Shown: positions 1 through 6,101, counted from the stretch's first letter. The stretch is DNA of 8,747 nucleotides from CALWRM01 sp050309765 (GCA_050309765.1 JBNRMU010000088.1:1-8747); one strand, 5' to 3'. Program-made: numbers and translations. Notes: generated by a model from the sequence alone, not told the origin.

Positions 1-572
1 AAGCCGTATCCTTCGCCCAGCAGGGCGAGCGCCGCCTGCAGGCGCAGGAAGACGCCCCGCCGCATGCGGCAGCGATCGCTGGCGCCGGCAAGGCCTTGCT
101 TCAGATAGGAGGCCGCAAAGCGGATGCGCGGGTCGGTTTCCGTGCAATCGATCACGGCGTCGCCTGCGTCCTGCAAATCCTTCAGCGGAAAGGAAGCGGA
201 ACTGCCAAACCTTGGGATAGGTATGGACTGCAAAACCCGTGCGCAGTCGCAGGTAAACAGGGGGCCGTCGCGGCCGGGCAGAAGCAGGATCGGTTTGCCT
301 GCGGGTACATGGCGCAAGTCGGAAAGCGGGCAAAGCGCCGTCTGCACGCCGAAAGATGGGGAAAAGAAGGGCATTGGCCCCTGAAAGAAGCCAAGATACA
401 GCCAGGCCCCGTGCAGGTCGAAGGCCTGCGTGCCCGCCTTGCGCAGGCGCAGCAGCTCCTCATCCTGCCCCATGGCAACGACGTTGCCCCCTTGAAGCTG
501 CACGGCTGTGGGGAAGGGAAGGGCCTTGCCAAGGCCTATGCAATGCGCGTTGTACAAAAAGCATTCGTTCAT
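1..572 (-). CDS. Partial D-Ala-D-Ala dipeptidase-like protein (peptidase M15, VanX/DdpX type) with amidohydrolase-like N-terminus
   Basis: I translated this frame by hand: it stays open from an ATG at 572 to the left edge of the window (190 codons plus 2 nt), so the C-terminus is missing. GGGAG at 582-586 lies 9 nt upstream of the ATG. Residues about 23-62 (VQLQGGNVVAMGQDEELL, then FDLHGAWLYLGF) read like the first strands of an amidohydrolase, but where the metal-binding His-x-His should follow GF, the sequence has FQGPM. Residues about 146-190 (DPRIRFAASYLKQGL, CRMRRGVFLRLQAALALL, EGYG) match the start of a VanX/DdpX M15 domain, which normally continues into the zinc ligands; those lie outside the window. 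M15 dipeptidases of this type cleave D-Ala-D-Ala or related wall dipeptides. The gene lies 85 nt downstream of ldcA on the same strand, which fits a wall-peptide role. The M15 assignment is moderately sure; the meaning of the N-terminal part is open. Confidence 0.72.
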   Translation of the reverse strand, partial: MNECFLYNAHCIGLGKALPFPTAVQLQGGNVVAMGQDEELLRLRKAGTQAFDLHGAWLYLGFFQGPMPFFSPSFGVQTALCPLSDLRHVPAGKPILLLPGRDGPLFTCDCARVLQSIPIPRFGSSASFPLKDLQDAGDAVIDCTETDPRIRFAASYLKQGLAGASDRCRMRRGVFLRLQAALALLGEGYG

Positions 573-657
573 GGAAGGATACTCCCGCAATACGCATTTG
601 GCTGGGGCAGGGGCACGTGTTTATGCGGATCGCCCTGCCGGTGGAGAAAGAATGGCA

Positions 658-1572
658 TCATTCCTCTAAGAATTGTAGTTCGCAGCCGCCGGCATTCATA
701 AAGATGCGCGCGCCGAGCATCAGGCTCAGCGTAGGCAGGCAGTGGCCGCAGCGCAGGCCGGAAAGGACGGGTTTCTTGGCCGGCAGGAGCAGGTCATTGA
801 ACACCTGCTCAAGCGTTAAGGACCGGTTGGGGTTCTTGGCCTCACAGTTGCTGAAGGCGCCGAGCAGTACGCCTGCGCAGCGGTCGAACACGCCGGCGTT
901 TCGCAGCTGGGCAAGCATGCGGTCGATGCGGTAGATGTCCTCGTTGACATCCTCCAGGAAGAGGATCTTATCCGTACAGTCGATCTCCCAGGGCGTGCCG
1001 AGGGACGCGGCCACCAGGGAAAGGTTGCCGCCGACAAGCGCCCCCTGCGCCGTACCCGGCATAAGGCATGTGAGCGGATCGCCGGAAGGATTTGTGAGGC
1101 GGGGGCTTTGGCCAAAGAGCAGGGCGGACAAGCCCTCGCGGGTAAAATCGTCGAAATCCTCGCGGCACCATTCGGTGGAGGGCATGGGCGTGTGCAGGCT
1201 CGCGAATCCCCGGTTGTTGAAGGCGATGTGCAAAGCCGTGGCATCGGAGTAGCCGAGGAATAGCTTCCAGTTGCGCCCGATGGCATCAAGGTCCAACAGG
1301 GGCAGGATGCGCTGGGAGCCGTAGCCGCCGCGCATGCAGAAAACGCCGGCGATCGCGGGATCGGCAAAGGCGGAGTGCACATCGCGCGCCCTGAGGGCAT
1401 CGTCGCCGGCGAGATAGCCATAGCGCGCGGTGCAGCTATCATACACGACGGGTTCAAGGTCAAAAGCGCGGACAGCTTTCAGCGCGGGCTCCAGTTTTTC
1501 CTGCGGAAGGCAGCCGGATGGACAGATGAGCGCTACGCGATCGCCCGGCTGGAGCGGCTTTGGTCTGGACAA
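658..1572 (-). CDS. ldcA: LD-carboxypeptidase (muramoyltetrapeptide carboxypeptidase, peptidase S66)
   Basis: The product is a cytoplasmic serine peptidase of family S66 that removes the terminal D-Ala from the tetrapeptide of recycled murein, giving a tripeptide; related S66 members (MccF type) cleave microcin-like conjugates. The protein is 304 aa, normal for the family. Visible motifs are PGDRVALICPSG (9-20), RGGYG (81-85), the nucleophile elbow GYSD with Ser109, FLEDV with Glu207, IYRIDRML (213-220), and GHCLP with His277. The Ser, Glu and His spacings agree with the known S66 triad. I chose the TTG at 1572 because AAGGAG lies at 1583-1588, 10 nt upstream; the longer reading from a TTG at 1638 has no comparable site and adds 22 unconserved residues. 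There is no signal peptide, consistent with cytoplasmic recycling. The gene is divergent from the plus-strand run and followed on its own strand by an M15 peptidase-like gene. Confidence 0.93.
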   Translation of the reverse strand: MSRPKPLQPGDRVALICPSGCLPQEKLEPALKAVRAFDLEPVVYDSCTARYGYLAGDDALRARDVHSAFADPAIAGVFCMRGGYGSQRILPLLDLDAIGRNWKLFLGYSDATALHIAFNNRGFASLHTPMPSTEWCREDFDDFTREGLSALLFGQSPRLTNPSGDPLTCLMPGTAQGALVGGNLSLVAASLGTPWEIDCTDKILFLEDVNEDIYRIDRMLAQLRNAGVFDRCAGVLLGAFSNCEAKNPNRSLTLEQVFNDLLLPAKKPVLSGLRCGHCLPTLSLMLGARIFMNAGGCELQFLEE

Positions 1573-1592
1573 AGGCGGACATCTCCTTTTTG

Positions 1593-1618
1593 CGGCAAAA
1601 TTCGCCTGGAATTTGCCG
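1593..1618 (-). repeat. Inverted repeat in the ldcA leader
   Basis: CGGCAAA (1593-1599) and TTC (1601-1603) pair with GAA (1609-1611) and TTTGCCG (1612-1618). This makes a 10-bp stem with one bulged A and a 5-nt loop. In the ldcA transcript the hairpin ends only a few bases before the ribosome binding site at 1583-1588. It could be a leader hairpin affecting translation or an operator half-site pair; the sequence does not decide between them. Confidence 0.45.
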
Positions 1619-1656
1619 ATGGTGCCACAATGCAGCAAAACTTACGGCAATTCTAG

Positions 1657-1683
1657 TTTATACGGCATTGCAAAAAGCCGCAA
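1657..1683 (-). promoter_or_regulatory. Possible ldcA promoter (weak)
   Basis: On the minus strand TATAAA (1657-1662) is preceded by TTGCGG (1678-1683) with a 15-nt spacer. TAGAAT (1650-1655) is an overlapping alternative -10 without a well-placed -35. The spacer is short, so this is only a candidate. It would give a 5' leader of about 80 nt carrying the inverted repeat at 1593-1618. Confidence 0.28.
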
Positions 1684-1795
1684 GAACAAATTGCACGGTA
1701 TGCAGACCGTCTAGGAGATATCGCTTGCCGCGGAAAAAATGGCCTGAAAAAGGCATGGATTTGGATGCATAGGCAAAAAAAGACCGGCGAAAACA

Positions 1796-1824
1796 TTGCC
1801 AATTGCCGGATTTACTGCTATACT
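1796..1824 (+). promoter_or_regulatory. Sigma-A type promoter for the asp23 gene run
   Basis: TTGCCA (1796-1801), a 17-nt spacer, and TATACT (1819-1824) preceded by TGC (1816-1818) form a good vegetative promoter with an extended -10. The expected start of transcription is near 1831, giving a leader of about 23 nt that consists mostly of the ribosome binding site. The -35 overlaps a direct repeat of ATTGCC (1795-1800 and 1802-1807). Confidence 0.75.
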
Positions 1825-1853
1825 ATATTAAATAGTAAAAGGAGGCGTCTGTT

Positions 1854-2279
1854 ATGAGCGACAATCTTCCTGTAAATGTGACCATCGATGACGGTGTCGG
1901 CAGCGTAACGTTTGCTGCGGACGTGATTGCAACCATAGCCGGCCTGGCCGCTACGGAAGTCGAAGGCGTTGCGGGCATGACAGGCAATGTCATGAACGGG
2001 ATCAGCGAGATCTTGGGACGCAAGAATTTGACCAAGGGCGTCAAGGTTGAGGTTGGCAAGGAAGAGGCTGCAATCGACCTGTACATGCTCTTTAACTATG
2101 GAGTCAGCCTGATCAACGCCTGCAAGTCCGTGCAGGAGAACGTCAAGAAAGCGATCGAGATGATGACCGGCCTTCGCGTGGTAGAGGTCAACGTTCATGT
2201 GATGGGCGTGCAGTTTGAAAAAGAGGCCCCTCCCGCCCCCATTGAAGAGCCGGAACCCGAACAGCCGCGCGTAAAGTAA
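1854..2279 (+). CDS. Asp23/Gls24 family envelope stress protein (YqhY/YloU-like)
   Basis: The 141-aa protein belongs to the Asp23/Gls24 (DUF322) family: small cytoplasmic proteins attached to the inner face of the membrane through AmaP-type anchors and linked to cell-envelope homeostasis. Seen in the sequence: GSVTFAADVIATIAGLAATEVEGVAGM (split here as residues 16-42), KGVKVEV (61-67), the YGVSLINACKSVQ stretch (82-94), MTGLRVVEVNVHVMGV (103-118), and an acidic, proline-rich tail (about 124-141). AAAAGGAGG at 1837-1845 sits 8 nt before the ATG, an excellent site. In Bacillus the relative YqhY lies just before nusB-folD; here amaP- and DUF2273-like genes stand between them, supporting an anchored envelope role. 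This is the first gene behind the promoter at 1796-1824. Confidence 0.93.
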   Translation: MSDNLPVNVTIDDGVGSVTFAADVIATIAGLAATEVEGVAGMTGNVMNGISEILGRKNLTKGVKVEVGKEEAAIDLYMLFNYGVSLINACKSVQENVKKAIEMMTGLRVVEVNVHVMGVQFEKEAPPAPIEEPEPEQPRVK

Positions 2280-2312
2280 ACCAAACGGCCACGGCGATTG
2301 AAAAGAAAAAGG

Positions 2313-2354
2313 ATAGGCCTGTGCCTTTTGCTGTTTCAGCGGTCACAGGCCTAT
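2313..2354. repeat. Long hairpin in the asp23-amaP spacer
   Basis: ATAGGCCTGTG (2313-2323) and CACAGGCCTAT (2344-2354) are perfect 11-bp inverted repeats; inside, GCTG (2330-2333) pairs with CAGC (2337-2340) around a TTT loop, and CC/GG can extend the outer stem past one bulged T. No T-run follows on the plus strand, so it is not a standard terminator for asp23. An A-rich run precedes it (about 2300-2312), which would be a U-tract if read on the minus strand. Possible roles are partial termination, RNA processing or 3'-end protection of the asp23 message. Confidence 0.7.
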
Positions 2355-2364
2355 AATCTGTAAT

Positions 2365-2379
2365 CGGGCAAGTGGCCCG
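2365..2379. repeat. Short hairpin before amaP
   Basis: CGGGC (2365-2369) and GCCCG (2375-2379) form a perfect 5-bp stem with a 5-nt loop, 11 nt downstream of the larger hairpin and 12 nt before GAAGGG, the probable amaP ribosome binding site (2391-2396). Confidence 0.45.
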
Positions 2380-2406
2380 TCCCCAAGAAAGAAGGGTGAA
2401 GCGAGG

Positions 2407-2967
2407 ATGAAACTGCGTCCCATCGACCGATTTTTGCTGGCGTTGTGCCTGCTGGTCTTTGCCTTTATCTGCCTGGTTGCGATACTTGTCGGTGCAGGCC
2501 TGTTGGAAGGCACCGTCAAAGAGCTGTTTGAGCTGTGCATGGCCAAGTGGTACAACCGCCTGGCCCTGGGCCTGATCGCCGCCGCCTTTTTCATCTGCGC
2601 GCTGCAGGCGCTGCGCGTAACCGCTGCGCCCGCGACCCCGGCCGCGGAGGAGACCATCCTTTTGCGTTCCTCTGAGGGCGGACAGATCCGCATGTCCATC
2701 GGCGCGCTGGATACGCTGGTGCAAAAGTCTGTGCGCACCCACAGCGCTGTGCGTGAGGCCAGATCGAACGAAACCGTCGGTGAAAACGGCGACGTGAGCA
2801 TCGTTCTGCGCTTGAACCTGGCCCAGGACGCCGTTGTGCCCGAGGTGTGCGAGGCGGTGCAAACCGCCGTGCGCGACTACGTGCAGGAAAAGGCGGGCCT
2901 TGCCGTGTCCAGGATCGAAGTGCTGGTCTCTCAGGTGGGCAGCGCCGGTCTTTCCCGTGTGGAATAA
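2407..2967 (+). CDS. amaP: AmaP-like Asp23 membrane anchor protein
   Basis: The 186-aa protein has two N-terminal membrane segments, about residues 9-33 (LLALCLLVFAFICLVAILVG) and 52-73 (LALGLIAAAFFICALQAL). A soluble C-terminal part follows, with an Asp23-like pattern: IRMSIGALDTLVQKSV, then DVSIVLRLNLA and a final ISRIEVLV-type strand (seen as VSRIEVLVSQVG, 168-179). This architecture is that of AmaP, which in staphylococci recruits Asp23 to the membrane. GAAGGG at 2391-2396 lies 10 nt before the ATG. The neighbours, an Asp23 protein upstream and DUF2273 downstream, are the usual AmaP partners, so the assignment rests on both architecture and context. A 127-nt, hairpin-bearing spacer separates it from asp23, so the two genes may be expressed at different levels. 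Confidence 0.85.
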   Translation: MKLRPIDRFLLALCLLVFAFICLVAILVGAGLLEGTVKELFELCMAKWYNRLALGLIAAAFFICALQALRVTAAPATPAAEETILLRSSEGGQIRMSIGALDTLVQKSVRTHSAVREARSNETVGENGDVSIVLRLNLAQDAVVPEVCEAVQTAVRDYVQEKAGLAVSRIEVLVSQVGSAGLSRVE

Positions 2968-2985
2968 GGAAGGGTCAGGTCCGTC

Positions 2986-3210
2986 ATGCGAATTAGAGCG
3001 TTTATCAGACAGTATTTTTATACGATCCTGGGAGCGGCGCTTGGCCTGGTGATCGCCATCCTGTTCATGACCCTGGGATTTTGGCGCAGTATGCTGGTGC
3101 TGGTGTTGATGGGCGGCTTTGGATACCTTGGCCATTGGCTGGACGGCGGGCCGCGCTTTCAGCGCTTTGTAGACGATATAATGGAGAACTTCAAAAAAGA
3201 CGACGAATGA
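2986..3210 (+). CDS. DUF2273 small membrane protein
   Basis: This 74-aa protein has a basic N-terminus (MRIRAFIRQYF), two closely spaced hydrophobic segments (about 13-30 and 33-50) and a charged C-terminus ending KKDDE. Size, two-helix layout and position behind Asp23 and AmaP-like genes match DUF2273 proteins, whose role is not established beyond association with the Asp23 membrane set. The ATG lies 18 nt after the amaP stop. Purine-rich AAGGAAGGG overlaps that stop (2966-2974), and AGGT (2977-2980) is nearer to the start, so the exact ribosome site is not clean. Confidence 0.83.
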   Translation: MRIRAFIRQYFYTILGAALGLVIAILFMTLGFWRSMLVLVLMGGFGYLGHWLDGGPRFQRFVDDIMENFKKDDE

Positions 3211-3226
3211 TGCGCCGCGCGGCGCA
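3211..3226. repeat. 16-bp perfect palindrome after the DUF2273 stop
   Basis: TGCGCCGCGCGGCGCA reads the same on both strands and begins at the base directly after the TGA of the DUF2273 gene. As RNA it can fold into a 6-bp GC-rich hairpin with a GCGC loop. It is not followed by a T-run, so it is unlikely to be a complete terminator; it may be a processing or stability element in the 51-nt spacer before nusB. Confidence 0.6.
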
Positions 3227-3261
3227 AGAGATACCACTTGTTTTGAGGAGGAAGCGACCAA

Positions 3262-3663
3262 ATGGCGCGTTCACAAGCACGCGAATCTGCAATGTGCCTG
3301 CTGTATGGGCGGGAGCTGGGCGGAGATTGCGGCGAAACCGGCATTCAGGAACTGATGGATAGAACCCTTTCCGACGAGGATCTCGCCTATGTGCGCGGCA
3401 TTTTGGACGGGGTGGGACAAAAACTTTCCGAGCTGGACGCCTACGTGGAAAAATACGCCATCGGTTGGTCGCTCAACCGCATCGCCAAGGTGGATTTGTG
3501 TATCCTGCGCCTGGCGCTGTACGAGATGCTGTACCGGGAGGACGTGCCCACCTCCGTTGCCATCAACGAGGCGCTGGAGCTTTCGCACAGCTATTCCACG
3601 CCGGAAGCAGCCTCCTTCATCAACGGAATACTCGGCTCCGTTGCCAGGAGCCTGGAAGTGTAA
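3262..3663 (+). CDS. nusB: Transcription antitermination factor NusB
   Basis: The 133-aa all-helical protein matches NusB, which with NusE (ribosomal protein S10) binds boxA RNA and supports antitermination of rRNA transcripts. Visible family signatures are the N-terminal ARSQARESAMCLLYG, the central IGWSLNRIAKVDLCILRLALYEML region (about 67-90), VPTSVAINEALELSHSYS (about 95-112), and the C-terminal FINGILGSVA. Length is typical. GGAGG at 3247-3251 is about 10 nt before the ATG. The nusB-folD-xseA-xseB-ispA order is the common Firmicutes one. Confidence 0.96.
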   Translation: MARSQARESAMCLLYGRELGGDCGETGIQELMDRTLSDEDLAYVRGILDGVGQKLSELDAYVEKYAIGWSLNRIAKVDLCILRLALYEMLYREDVPTSVAINEALELSHSYSTPEAASFINGILGSVARSLEV

Positions 3664-3670
3664 GCTTTAT

Positions 3671-3699
3671 GCGGCCAAGCGATCCGCTGCATGGGCCGC
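3671..3699. repeat. First hairpin in the nusB-folD spacer
   Basis: GCGGCC (3671-3676) pairs with GGCCGC (3694-3699), and inside it AGCG (3678-3681) pairs with CGCT (3685-3688) around ATC. It begins 8 nt after the nusB stop. It has no U-tract. Confidence 0.45.
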
Positions 3700-3714
3700 A
3701 ACCAAAGCCAGCAG

Positions 3715-3762
3715 GCAGCCGCAGTTTTGCCGGGGAAATGCCTTCCCGCGAAACGCGGCTGC
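3715..3762. repeat. Long nested hairpin upstream of folD
   Basis: Three stacked stems fold this 48-nt stretch. GCAGCCGC (3715-3722) pairs with GCGGCTGC (3755-3762). GTTTTGC (3724-3730) pairs with GCGAAAC (3748-3754), including one G-U. GGGAA (3733-3737) pairs with TTCCC (3743-3747). Only one A and a CG dinucleotide bulge out. The T/G-rich sequence after it is not a terminator tract. It ends 30 nt before the folD ribosome binding site, so it may control readthrough, message processing or folD expression. Confidence 0.7.
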
Positions 3763-3808
3763 TTGTGGTTGTGGAAAGAAATACAATCATTTAAAGGAGA
3801 AAGAATCT

Positions 3809-4660
3809 ATGAGCGCTGTCGTATTGGACGGAAAAGCAATCGCCCTGGAGACCAGAAAGGCGCTGCGTCCCCGCGTGGCGGCCCTGCAGGAAAAGGGAAT
3901 CACCCCCTGTTTGATGGTGATCCTGGTGGGCGATGACCCCGCCTCCGCCATCTATGTGCGCAACAAGGAGCGCGCCAGCGAAAAGCTGGGCTTTGCCGGC
4001 GGCGTGACCCGCCTGCCGGAAAGCACGACCCAGGAGGAGCTCATCGCCCTGGTGGAAAAGTACAACGCGGATGAAAACGTGCACGGAATCCTTGTGCAGC
4101 TGCCGCTGCCGGGGCACATCGACGAGCGCGAAGTTTTAAAACACATCAGCCCCGATAAGGATGTAGACGGCTTCCACACCATGAACGCGGGGCGCCTGAT
4201 GGTGGGTGAGGACTGCTTCATCCCCTGCACGCCCAAGGGCGTGATGCGCCTGCTGGAGGAGACGAAGGTAGATTTGACCGGCAAGCATGCCGTGGTGGTG
4301 GGCAGGAGCAACATCGTGGGCAAGCCCATGGCCATGCTGCTGCTCAAGGCCAACTGTACCGTGACCATCGCCCATTCCCGCACGCAGAACCTCAGGGACA
4401 TTTGCTCCCAGGCGGACGTGCTGGTGGCGGCGGTGGGCAAGGCGGGCCTGATCACCGCGGACATGGTCAAGGAAGGCGCCATCGTCATCGACGTGGGCGT
4501 CAACCGCATCGCGGAGAAAAAGGTCGTGGGTGACGTCGCCTTTGACGAGACGGCGGAAAAGGCCTCCTTCATCACGCCGGTGCCTGGCGGCGTGGGCGCT
4601 ATGACCATCGCCATGCTGATGCAGAACACGGTAGAGGCGGCGGAGCGCAGCGTAAAATGA
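3809..4660 (+). CDS. folD: Bifunctional methylene-THF dehydrogenase / methenyl-THF cyclohydrolase FolD
   Basis: FolD interconverts 5,10-methylene-, 5,10-methenyl- and 10-formyl-tetrahydrofolate in the cytoplasm, feeding purine synthesis and formyl-Met-tRNA. The 283-aa protein has all expected motifs: AIYVRNKERASEKLGF (48-62) with Tyr49 and Lys53 of the active site, QLPLP (97-101), DKDVDGFH (116-123), CTPKGVMRLL (140-149), the nucleotide-binding GRSNIVGKPMAMLL (165-178), HSRT (189-192), VIDVGVNR (226-233) and ITPVPGGVGAMTIAML (255-270). The ATG at 3809 is chosen because AAAGGAG lies at 3793-3799, 9 nt upstream, and because homology begins there; the frame is open further upstream but that part is only a shadow of nusB and the spacer. 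The 3' end overlaps xseA by 4 nt (ATGA). Confidence 0.97.
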   Translation: MSAVVLDGKAIALETRKALRPRVAALQEKGITPCLMVILVGDDPASAIYVRNKERASEKLGFAGGVTRLPESTTQEELIALVEKYNADENVHGILVQLPLPGHIDEREVLKHISPDKDVDGFHTMNAGRLMVGEDCFIPCTPKGVMRLLEETKVDLTGKHAVVVGRSNIVGKPMAMLLLKANCTVTIAHSRTQNLRDICSQADVLVAAVGKAGLITADMVKEGAIVIDVGVNRIAEKKVVGDVAFDETAEKASFITPVPGGVGAMTIAMLMQNTVEAAERSVK

Positions 4661-5880
4661 GGCTGGACGAGTTTCCCGTCTTTTCTGTATCGGAGATCAA
4701 CGCCTATGTCAAGGGGATGTTCGCGCGGGACGAATTGCTCAACGGCATCCGCCTGCGCGGCGAGATTTCCAACTTCAAGCACCATTCCTCCGGCCACATG
4801 TACTTTTCCCTGAAGGATGCGGGCGCGCGCATCAACTGCGTGCTGTTCCGTCAGCATAGCTTCGGCCTGCGTGTGCCCCTGCGCGACGGCCTTTCCATCG
4901 TGGCGCAGGGCTATGTTTCCCTGTACGAAAGGGACGGCCAGTACCAGTTCTATGTGGAAAGCGTGCAGACGGACGGCGTCGGCACGCTGTACGCGCTGTA
5001 TGAGCAGGCCAAGCGCCGCCTGGAAGCGCAGGGGTATTTCGATCCGGCACATAAAAAGCCGCTGCCCGCCGATCCGTCCGTGATCGGCGTGGTCACCTCG
5101 GCTACGGGGGCGGTCATCCGCGACATCGTGCGCGTGACGCGCCGCCGCAACCCCGCCGTGCATATCCTCCTGTGCCCGGCGAGCGTGCAGGGCGAAGGCG
5201 CTGCCGAGGAGATCGCCGCGGCCATCGCCCGCCTGAGCCGGGAAAAGGTGGACGTGATCCTCTGCGGCCGCGGCGGCGGTTCGCTGGAGGACTTATGGGC
5301 CTTCAACGAGGAGATCGTCGCGCAGGCCATCTACGACTGCCCGGTGCCGATCATCTCCTGCGTTGGGCACGAGACGGACTTTACCATTGCCGACTTTGTG
5401 GCCGACGTGCGCGCCGCCACGCCCTCGCAGGCGGCGGAGCTGGCCGTTGCGGACACGAGCGCTTACCGTCAGCGCCTGGATATGGGTGTTGCACGCCTGC
5501 AAAGCCGTGCACGTCAGGCTCTGGATCTGCGGCAGGAGCAATTGAATTACATGCAGCGCAAGCTCCAACCCCAGCGTGGTCTGCTGGCGTTGGATGCGGC
5601 ACAAAAGGAGCTTGATTCCCGCCTGGACATGCTGCAAAAAGGGGCGAGCCTTAAACAGTACCTGGCCCTGGAAAAGCTCAGGATGCTGTCCGCGCGGCTG
5701 GATGCGCTGGACCCAGAGCGGGCGCTTAAACGCGGCTACGCCATGGCGAAAAACGACAGGGGCTGGGTCGTCCGCGCGGACGGGCTGCAGCCCGGGGACA
5801 GGCTGGCGCTGCGCTTTTACGACGGCGAGGCGAACGTGTCTGTGGATACGGTTCGGCGCGGAGAGGAGGCAAAGACATGA
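4657..5880 (+). CDS. xseA: Exodeoxyribonuclease VII large subunit
   Basis: XseA is the catalytic subunit of exonuclease VII, which with many copies of XseB degrades single-stranded DNA to oligonucleotides in both directions. The 407-aa protein has an N-terminal OB-fold (VFSVSEINAYVKGMF 8-22, GEISNFKHHSSGHMYFSLKD 35-54). The nuclease core shows GVVTSATGAVIRDI (144-157), ILCGRGGGSLEDLWAFNEE (201-219), CVGHETDFTIADFVADVRA (235-253) and TPSQAAELAV (255-264). A long helical, coiled-coil-like region follows (about 265-350), where XseB binds in the family, and then a small C-terminal domain (ALDPERALKRGYAM 350-363). The ATG overlaps the folD stop (ATGA), so translation is probably coupled. Length is near the usual 400-450 aa. 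Confidence 0.96.
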   Translation: MRLDEFPVFSVSEINAYVKGMFARDELLNGIRLRGEISNFKHHSSGHMYFSLKDAGARINCVLFRQHSFGLRVPLRDGLSIVAQGYVSLYERDGQYQFYVESVQTDGVGTLYALYEQAKRRLEAQGYFDPAHKKPLPADPSVIGVVTSATGAVIRDIVRVTRRRNPAVHILLCPASVQGEGAAEEIAAAIARLSREKVDVILCGRGGGSLEDLWAFNEEIVAQAIYDCPVPIISCVGHETDFTIADFVADVRAATPSQAAELAVADTSAYRQRLDMGVARLQSRARQALDLRQEQLNYMQRKLQPQRGLLALDAAQKELDSRLDMLQKGASLKQYLALEKLRMLSARLDALDPERALKRGYAMAKNDRGWVVRADGLQPGDRLALRFYDGEANVSVDTVRRGEEAKT

Positions 5881-6101
5881 GCACGAAAAAGCAGAGCTTT
5901 GAGGAGGGCATGGCCGCCCTGGAAGCCCTCATCGAGGAGATAGAAAGCGGAAACCTGGGTTTAGAAGAAACGGTCGCCGCCTACGAAAAAGGCATGAAGC
6001 TTGCCAAGGGACTGGAAAAGCAGCTGGAATTAAGCCGCGGCCGCCTGGAAAAGCTGCTGAAGGATGGACAGCGGGAGGAGATCGAGGACGTAGATGCGTA
6101 A
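5877..6101 (+). CDS. xseB: Exodeoxyribonuclease VII small subunit
   Basis: This 74-aa, two-helix protein is the small subunit that binds the XseA helical region. Typical signatures are SFEEGMAALEALIEEIESGN (7-26), LGLEETVAAYEKGMKLAK (27-44) and LELSRGRLEKLL (50-61). Its ATG overlaps the xseA stop (ATGA), and GAGGAGG at 5863-5869 inside xseA gives it a strong ribosome site 7 nt away, in keeping with the excess of XseB over XseA needed in the complex. The end overlaps ispA by 8 nt. Confidence 0.95.
   Translation: MSTKKQSFEEGMAALEALIEEIESGNLGLEETVAAYEKGMKLAKGLEKQLELSRGRLEKLLKDGQREEIEDVDA

Larger units (their letters stand above)
1573..1853. other. Divergent intergenic region between ldcA and the asp23 run
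   Basis: This 281-bp stretch contains no credible gene. It holds the asp23 promoter (1796-1824), a weak minus-strand promoter candidate, the ldcA leader hairpin, and five exact copies of TTGCCG or its complement CGGCAA at 1593, 1613, 1645, 1725 and 1803, plus the near-copy TTGCCA used as the asp23 -35 (1796). The first two copies form the arms of the ldcA leader hairpin. Confidence 0.6.

Noticed and set aside
1741..1770. Minus-strand terminator (GCCT/AGGC stem with a T-run)
   Set aside because: The stem is only 4 bp and no minus-strand gene lies upstream of it.
2188..3261. Long minus-strand open frame (357 codons) opposite amaP/DUF2273
   Set aside because: It is antisense to recognisable genes, rich in His/Gln/Arg, has no family signature, and is expected in GC-rich DNA.
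3389..3808. In-frame 140-codon extension upstream of folD
   Set aside because: It overlaps nusB in another frame, is Trp/Arg/Cys-rich, and the real folD start at 3809 has a good ribosome binding site and the family's N-terminus.
3664..3808. Tetrahydrofolate riboswitch before folD
   Set aside because: The spacer is structured, but I cannot find the conserved THF riboswitch sequences; the hairpins look like simple nested stems.
3952..5163. Long minus-strand open frame (403 codons) opposite folD/xseA
   Set aside because: Shadow of two unmistakable genes, with composition typical of the reverse frame and no motif.
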